This document shows positions 40,698 to 44,568 of a stretch of DNA of 44,568 nucleotides, piece after piece. The position numbers and the translations under genes are program-made. The notes beneath the pieces were generated by a model. It searched no databases and was not told the origin of the DNA. It saw only the letters and a program-made list of their open reading frames with translations. Numbering within the stretch: the stretch's first letter is position 1; each line of letters opens with the position of its first letter. Source of the DNA: an uncultured Oscillospiraceae bacterium (GTDB lineage: Bacteria; Bacillota; Clostridia; Oscillospirales; Oscillospiraceae); the NCBI GenBank assembly GCA_934623575.1, contig CAKTVL010000014.1:1-44568 (forward strand). Reading direction: 5' to 3'.

Positions 40698-40702
40698 CGG
40701 TT

Positions 40703-41575
40703 TTACACCCCGGAGCCGTCGAAGAGGGGCGTGTACGCCTCCTCTGCCGACGTCCGTTCCTGCACAAATCCATCCTCGATGCCGCAGTTGCGCATGTAGG
40801 TAACGGCGGCGCGGTACTCCGCGGCGGTCACACGCCGGGCCAGACGCCCGGTCATGCCGGGCTGGGGCGTGTACTGGCTCATGAGGGACACCACCACGTC
40901 GCCGGGCGCGAAGGTCCGGGCGATCCAGTCCAGCACACCCCGGGTGTTGTCCAGATAGCCGGGCAGCACCAGGTGCCGCAGGATCACGCCCCGCCGCATC
41001 AGGCCGTTTTCGTCATAGACGGGCCGCCCCACCTGACGGAGCATCTCAAGGATGGCGTCGCAGGCCACGGGGAAGTAGTCCTCCGCGGCGGAGAGCTTCC
41101 CGGCCAGCGCGGGGTCGGCGTACTTCAGGTCGGGCAGGTAGACGTCCACCAGCCCCTCCAGCTGCCGCAGCGTCTCCACGCGCTCATAGCCGCCGCAGTT
41201 ATAGACCACGGGCACCGGCAGCTTGGGTTCCAGCGCCGGCAGGATCCAGGGCAAAAAGTGGGTGGGGGTCACCAGCTCGATGTTGTGGGCGCCCTGGGCG
41301 ATCAGCTCCTCAAAGATCTCCCGCAGCCGCGCCGGGGAGATGTCCTTGCCCTGTCCCCCGGCGGAGATACTGCCGTTCTGGCAGTAGCAGCACCGCAGGG
41401 TGCAGCCGGAGAAAAACACCGTCCCGGCCCCTCTCGTTCCGGAGATGGGCGGCTCCTCCCAGTGGTGCAGCATGGCCCGGGCCACCCGCAGCCCCGCCGG
41501 CATGGCGCAGAAGCCTGGCCCGGCCGTCGCCGTGCGCTCTGCGCCGCAGCGGCGGGGACACAGTGTGCACCTCAT
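40703..41575 (-). CDS. Radical SAM protein, PflA/PflX-like activating enzyme
   Basis: A 290-residue radical SAM enzyme of the putative pyruvate-formate-lyase-activating type. The N-terminus has its own cysteine cluster CTLCPRRC ... FCAM, followed by the SAM cluster motif SGCTLRCCYCQNGSIS (CxxxCxxC, about residues 56-71), a conserved VTPTHFLPWIL segment and VDVYLPDLKYAD. Family members of this type have no firmly known target; a glycyl-radical partner is not encoded here. The ATG at 41575 begins three bases after the tdk stop, so the two form an operon. Palindromic repeat copy 3 abuts its 3' end. Confidence 0.88.
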   Translation of the reverse strand: MRCTLCPRRCGAERTATAGPGFCAMPAGLRVARAMLHHWEEPPISGTRGAGTVFFSGCTLRCCYCQNGSISAGGQGKDISPARLREIFEELIAQGAHNIELVTPTHFLPWILPALEPKLPVPVVYNCGGYERVETLRQLEGLVDVYLPDLKYADPALAGKLSAAEDYFPVACDAILEMLRQVGRPVYDENGLMRRGVILRHLVLPGYLDNTRGVLDWIARTFAPGDVVVSLMSQYTPQPGMTGRLARRVTAAEYRAAVTYMRNCGIEDGFVQERTSAEEAYTPLFDGSGV

Positions 41576-41578
41576 GGC

Positions 41579-42166
41579 TCACACCCTGTGGATGTCGAAG
41601 TCCGGCCCCAGGTCTCCGGCCATCCAGTGGCGGCGGCACAGGCCGATATACTTGTCGTTGGCGCCCAGCACCACCTGCGCGCCCTCCTTGACCACCCGGC
41701 CCTTCTCATCGAACCGGGCGTTGAAGGCCGCCTTCTTGCCGCACCAGCAGATAGTCTTGACCTCCTCCAGCTTGTCCGCCAGCACCAGCAGGTGGTAGCT
41801 GCCGGGGAACAGGTCGCCCTTGAAGTCCGCCCGCAGCCCGTAGCAGATCACCGGGATGCCGCAGTCATCCACCAGGTGTACCAGATAGTATACCTCCTCC
41901 TTGGTCAGGAACTGCGCCTCGTCGATGATGATGCAGGCGTACTTTTTCAGCTGCTCCTCCGGCGTGGCGCGCATCTCGTCGAAATAGATGCAGGGGTGCT
42001 TCAGCCCGATGCGGGAGTAGACCATGTGGTCGCCGTCCCGGGTATCCATCCGGGGCTTCACCAGCAGCGTCTCCTGTCCCCGCTCCTCATAATTGAACCG
42101 CGCCATCAGCGCATTGGCGGTCTTGCTGGAGCCCATGGCCCCGTATTTGAAGTACAACTGTGCCAT
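41579..42166 (-). CDS. tdk: Thymidine kinase
   Basis: A 195-residue type II thymidine kinase for nucleoside salvage. It has the P-loop FKYGAMGSSKTANAL (about residues 6-20), the DEAQFL motif with the catalytic glutamate (about 90), and a lasso/zinc region with cysteines in TICWCGKKAAF and IGLCRRHW. GAAGGAGAATGAGGG precedes the ATG. It lies 50 bases downstream of mutY on the same strand, and the radical SAM gene follows. Confidence 0.95.
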   Translation of the reverse strand: MAQLYFKYGAMGSSKTANALMARFNYEERGQETLLVKPRMDTRDGDHMVYSRIGLKHPCIYFDEMRATPEEQLKKYACIIIDEAQFLTKEEVYYLVHLVDDCGIPVICYGLRADFKGDLFPGSYHLLVLADKLEEVKTICWCGKKAAFNARFDEKGRVVKEGAQVVLGANDKYIGLCRRHWMAGDLGPDFDIHRV

Positions 42167-42216
42167 TCCCTCATTCTCCTTCGTTCTGGCTGTTTTCTAT
42201 GTCGTTCTTATGCGTT

Positions 42217-43296
42217 CTATGTTGCTGTCAACTTGGAAAAGGCCGTGGGCATGGGGTGGTTTTCCCGCTCCGACGGCCTGGCCCAGACCCAGTCCGGCGC
42301 TCCGCCGCCGGTGACTTCCAGCCGATATACCGTCATTTCCCATATCTGATGGGTGAAAATATGTCTGTCCGAAAAGCGCTCCCGCCACTGCCGCGGCAGG
42401 ACGCCCCAGTCCCGAAGCTGCTGTGCCGCAAGGCTTTCCGTCAGTTTCCCCTCCACGTTGGGATACTCCCACAGCCCGGCCAGCAGCCCCTTTTCCGGGC
42501 GGCGTCGCAGGGCCATACGCCCCTGGCCGTCGGTCAGCAGGAACACCGTCCGCTCCTTCACAGGCTTTTCGCCCCGCTTCTCCCGCACCGGCAGTTCCTC
42601 CTGAATGCCCGCAGCCCTTGCGGCACAACGGTTTTCGGCCGGGCAGCTCTCACATTTCGGGCGCTTCGGCAGGCAGATCATGGCCCCCAGATCCATCAGC
42701 GCCTGGTTCATGTCGCCAGGCCGCTCCGCCGGCATCACCGCCGCCAGCGCATCCCGCACGCGCTGTTTTGTCCGCGTGTCAAGGACATTCTCCCGGCAGG
42801 CGGTCAGCCGCGATACGATGCGCAGCACATTCCCGTCCACCGCCGGAACGGCCTGACCAAAGGCGATAGAGAGTATCGCCCCCGCCGTATAGTCCCCGAT
42901 GCCCGGCAGCTGGATCAGCTCACTGTACACGTCTGGGAGACACCCACCGTATTTCTCCTGCACGACGCGGGCGGCCTTCTGCAAATTCCGGGCGCGGCTA
43001 TAGTACCCCAGCCCCTGCCACAGGGACAATAAACGCTCCTCCGGTAATTCCGCCAGGGCGGCTATGTCCGGTGCTGCGTCCATAAACCGTTGAAAATAGG
43101 GCAATACCGCCTGCACCCTGGTCTGCTGCAGCATGATCTCCGACACCCACGTCCGATAGGGACTGACGATACTTCGCCAAGGCAGGGTGCGCTTCTCCCC
43201 GTCGTACCAGGGCAGCAGCACCCCCGGCAGCGCCGTCAGGGCAGCGCTGTGCGCCCCTGTCTGATCTGCTCTGTTCATCTCACTTTTCTGCACCAT
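42217..43296 (-). CDS. mutY: A/G-specific adenine glycosylase MutY
   Basis: A 359-residue base-excision repair glycosylase that removes adenine opposite 8-oxoguanine. The catalytic glutamate lies in VSEIMLQQTRVQ (about residues 52-63). The helix-hairpin-helix and catalytic aspartate segments are LPGIGDYTAGAILSIAFG and VDGNVLRIVSRL (about 130-165), and the [4Fe-4S] cysteines CLPKRPKCESCPAENRC (C-x6-C-x2-C-x5-C) are complete. A C-terminal NUDIX-like 8-oxoG recognition domain follows. MVQKSEMNRADQ contains two possible ATG starts; neither has a strong ribosome binding site. Confidence 0.94.
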   Translation of the reverse strand: MVQKSEMNRADQTGAHSAALTALPGVLLPWYDGEKRTLPWRSIVSPYRTWVSEIMLQQTRVQAVLPYFQRFMDAAPDIAALAELPEERLLSLWQGLGYYSRARNLQKAARVVQEKYGGCLPDVYSELIQLPGIGDYTAGAILSIAFGQAVPAVDGNVLRIVSRLTACRENVLDTRTKQRVRDALAAVMPAERPGDMNQALMDLGAMICLPKRPKCESCPAENRCAARAAGIQEELPVREKRGEKPVKERTVFLLTDGQGRMALRRRPEKGLLAGLWEYPNVEGKLTESLAAQQLRDWGVLPRQWRERFSDRHIFTHQIWEMTVYRLEVTGGGAPDWVWARPSERENHPMPTAFSKLTAT

Positions 43297-43358
43297 ATTC
43301 GTCTTTTTCTTTGCTTTTTTGCACTATTCTATGCCGATTTTGTACCATTTGCTGTGGT

Positions 43359-44213
43359 CTACTCCGCATTGAAGCGCATGGCGTAGTTGCAGCGGCGGCA
43401 CAGCACCTCGGCAGGGCTGCGGTTCTCAAACCCCTTGCGTATGCGCTGCGCCCGGGAGGAACTGAGGATGTCCTCCAGCGGCTGCCGATAGATATTTCCC
43501 AGCGCCAGCCGCCCCTCGCTGTCCAGACAGCAGGGCACCACCGTTCCGTCGCACAGCACCGCCAGCTGCCGCCGCAGGCCGTAGCAGGACTGGGCGTCCG
43601 GGCCGTCGTTGCTGCTGTCGCCGGGCCACAGAAAGCGGTCTGCCTCCTGCAGATACAGGTGCGGAGCCAGGCGGCGGTTGCCCAGCCTGTCCTTGGGCAG
43701 GTTGGCCATATCGCAGCCGATGGCGCCGCCCAGGATGCGCTGGATCTCCGGGTTCAGGGCGGTGGGGGCGCCGCGGTTCCACAGGCGCAGGGTGCAGTTG
43801 ACGCCGCCCTCCGCCAGCGTGAGGCAGCTCTCAGCGCAGCCGGTGACGTACTGCTCCAGCGTCGTGTCCATGCGGCGGTTGCCCTCGTAGGCGTGGAGCG
43901 ACACGGCCACCCGGTCCAGTGCCGGGCAGGCGCGCAGCACCTCCACCCGCCGGGGCAGCAGGAGGCCGTTGGTGGTCAGGCAGACCTTGAACTCCAGCCG
44001 GGCGCAGGTGTCCAGTATTTTGCCCAGCTCCGGGTGCAGCAGCGGCTCGCCCATGACGTGGAGATAGATATACTCCGACACACGGCGCAGCTGCCGGGCC
44101 GCAGACTCGAAATCATCGGTGCGCATGGCCATCAGCGGCCGGGTGGTGCCGGGACAGAAATCGCAGTGGAGGTTGCAGATATTCGTGATCTCCACGTAGA
44201 CGCGGTTCATCAT
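43359..44213 (-). CDS. Radical SAM / SPASM-domain protein
   Basis: A 284-residue radical SAM protein. CxxxCxxC appears early in EITNICNLHCDFCPGTTRP (about residues 9-27), followed by YLHVMGEPLLHPEL and LTTNGLLL. The C-terminal SPASM-like part has cysteines in LCDGTVVPCCLDSEGRLALGN and VLCRRCNYAM, which would hold one or two auxiliary clusters. Such proteins modify peptides or other proteins, or act in cofactor synthesis; no peptide precursor is visible next to it. GGGAG precedes the ATG, and a minus-strand terminator lies 20 bases upstream, so it may start a new unit or be attenuated. Confidence 0.86.
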   Translation of the reverse strand: MMNRVYVEITNICNLHCDFCPGTTRPLMAMRTDDFESAARQLRRVSEYIYLHVMGEPLLHPELGKILDTCARLEFKVCLTTNGLLLPRRVEVLRACPALDRVAVSLHAYEGNRRMDTTLEQYVTGCAESCLTLAEGGVNCTLRLWNRGAPTALNPEIQRILGGAIGCDMANLPKDRLGNRRLAPHLYLQEADRFLWPGDSSNDGPDAQSCYGLRRQLAVLCDGTVVPCCLDSEGRLALGNIYRQPLEDILSSSRAQRIRKGFENRSPAEVLCRRCNYAMRFNAE

Positions 44214-44232
44214 AGCGGTTCTCCCTTTTTAT

Positions 44233-44261
44233 AAAAACGCCCTCCGCTCTCACGGGAGGGC
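44233..44261 (-). terminator. Minus-strand terminator upstream of the radical SAM/SPASM gene
   Basis: GCCCTCC (44239-44245) pairs with GGAGGGC (44255-44261), and GTTTTTAT follows on the minus strand. It would end a transcript entering from the right or attenuate the SPASM gene. Confidence 0.7.
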
Positions 44262-44568
44262 CATGTCGTGAAGCAGACCTATTGTAGCATACCAGCGGGC
44301 GTTTGAACAGGGGAAATCACAGCGCGCCGGGCAGAAAATAGCCGGCACGCCGCACGCCGCGGCGGTTTTCGTGCCGCTGCGCGGCGCGAAAGTAACGGCA
44401 TTTTCAGGCTGTCAAAAAAGCCAAAGGCTTTTTGACAGCCAGCTTGGCGAAGGCTTTCCCTTTGCGCAGCATTTTCTCCACCGCAGGGGGAGCTCGAGGG
44501 GGCAGCGCCCGCCTCGAATCAGATCAAATGCCGCGCTAAGCCTTGCTTTGCAAGGCGTGCGTTGAGCA
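44262..44568. other. Gene-free, hairpin-rich end of the window
   Basis: No gene is supported. The stretch contains a GC-rich palindromic part (about 44350-44395), a long hairpin at 44407-44440 and a GCCTTGC/GCAAGGC hairpin near 44533-44549. It may hold the promoter of a gene beyond the window. Confidence 0.5.
44407..44440. repeat. Long hairpin GGCTGTCAAAAA...
   Basis: Arms GGCTGTCAAAAAAGCC (44407-44422) and GGCTTTTTGACAGCC (44426-44440) pair with a single bulged A around AAA. The T-run is inside the arm, so it looks like a dispersed repeat rather than a terminator. Confidence 0.7.

Larger units (their letters stand above)
39688..40702. other. Gene-free repeat-rich region of about 1 kb
   Basis: The open frames here are repeat shadows. 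The first 200 bases probably hold the promoter of the 39217 gene and AT-rich DNA. From 39890 on there are at least four repeat types: an inverted pair of CCGTAGGGGCCG boxes, an inverted pair of GTCATTGNGAGGAG boxes, tandem hairpins at 39987-40024, a perfect hairpin at 40108-40139, and two copies of the mutS-associated palindrome at 40461-40697. No tRNA or coding signal is seen. Confidence 0.75.

Overview
The window looks like a chromosome segment of a GC-rich gut Clostridia bacterium (Oscillospiraceae-like, e.g. relatives of Flavonifractor, Oscillibacter or Lawsonibacter). The evidence is gene content: pyruvate:ferredoxin oxidoreductase, a class B sortase, long-form HPF, SepF/DivIVA division genes and a mutS-mutL-miaA-hfq string. 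Supporting signs are very GC-rich codon use, Gram-positive ribosome binding sites and promoters of the form TTNNNN-17-TANNNT. The genus is inference.

Region 1 (1 to about 15,850) is one end of an integrative conjugative element of the Tn1549/CTn type, read almost entirely on the minus strand. In transcription order it holds a DUF6017 replication-initiator-like gene, PcfB, the VirD4 coupling ATPase, Maff2, a VirB6/TrbL-like membrane protein, PrgI, the VirB4 ATPase, a conserved hypothetical, a DNA cytosine methyltransferase, a membrane-anchored NlpC/P60 peptidase, a PP-loop PAPS-reductase-like protein, DUF4315, DUF4366 and topoisomerase III (cut by the window edge). Two AT-rich passengers with their own promoters and terminators interrupt the module: a DUF2513 gene (1350-1733) and an unknown membrane protein (6860-7624). 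Relaxase and integrase are not in the window. The methyltransferase appears to have lost its ATG (ATA at 6796), and the passenger terminator lies just upstream of it.

Region 2 (15,600-15,960) is the element/chromosome junction. It contains a branched RNA leader ending in a U-tract, an insulating terminator and a perfect 26-bp inverted repeat next to the miaB stop. The exact att site could not be fixed.

Region 3 (15,961-25,129) is core chromosome: miaB and hpf diverge from an intergenic region that also carries a complete minus-strand promoter-plus-terminator unit (candidate small RNA). Then come rluD-lspA, a PaaI-type thioesterase with a class B sortase, and the large PFOR gene, each group bounded by clear terminators and promoters.

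Region 4 (25,130-39,162) is a long plus-strand run: comM, thiI, cinA-like, a small membrane protein, mutS, mutL, miaA, hfq, an HlyD-like membrane protein, yggS, sepF, divIVA and a HAD phosphatase. It combines DNA mismatch repair, tRNA modification and septum/pole proteins. A palindromic repeat sits exactly on the mutS stop codon.

Region 5 (39,163-44,568) holds a coiled-coil hypothetical and about 1 kb without genes that is packed with dispersed repeats, including two more copies of the mutS palindrome. It continues with a PflA-like radical SAM protein, thymidine kinase, MutY and a radical SAM/SPASM protein on the minus strand, and ends in a gene-free, hairpin-rich stretch. I saw no tRNA, rRNA or CRISPR array.
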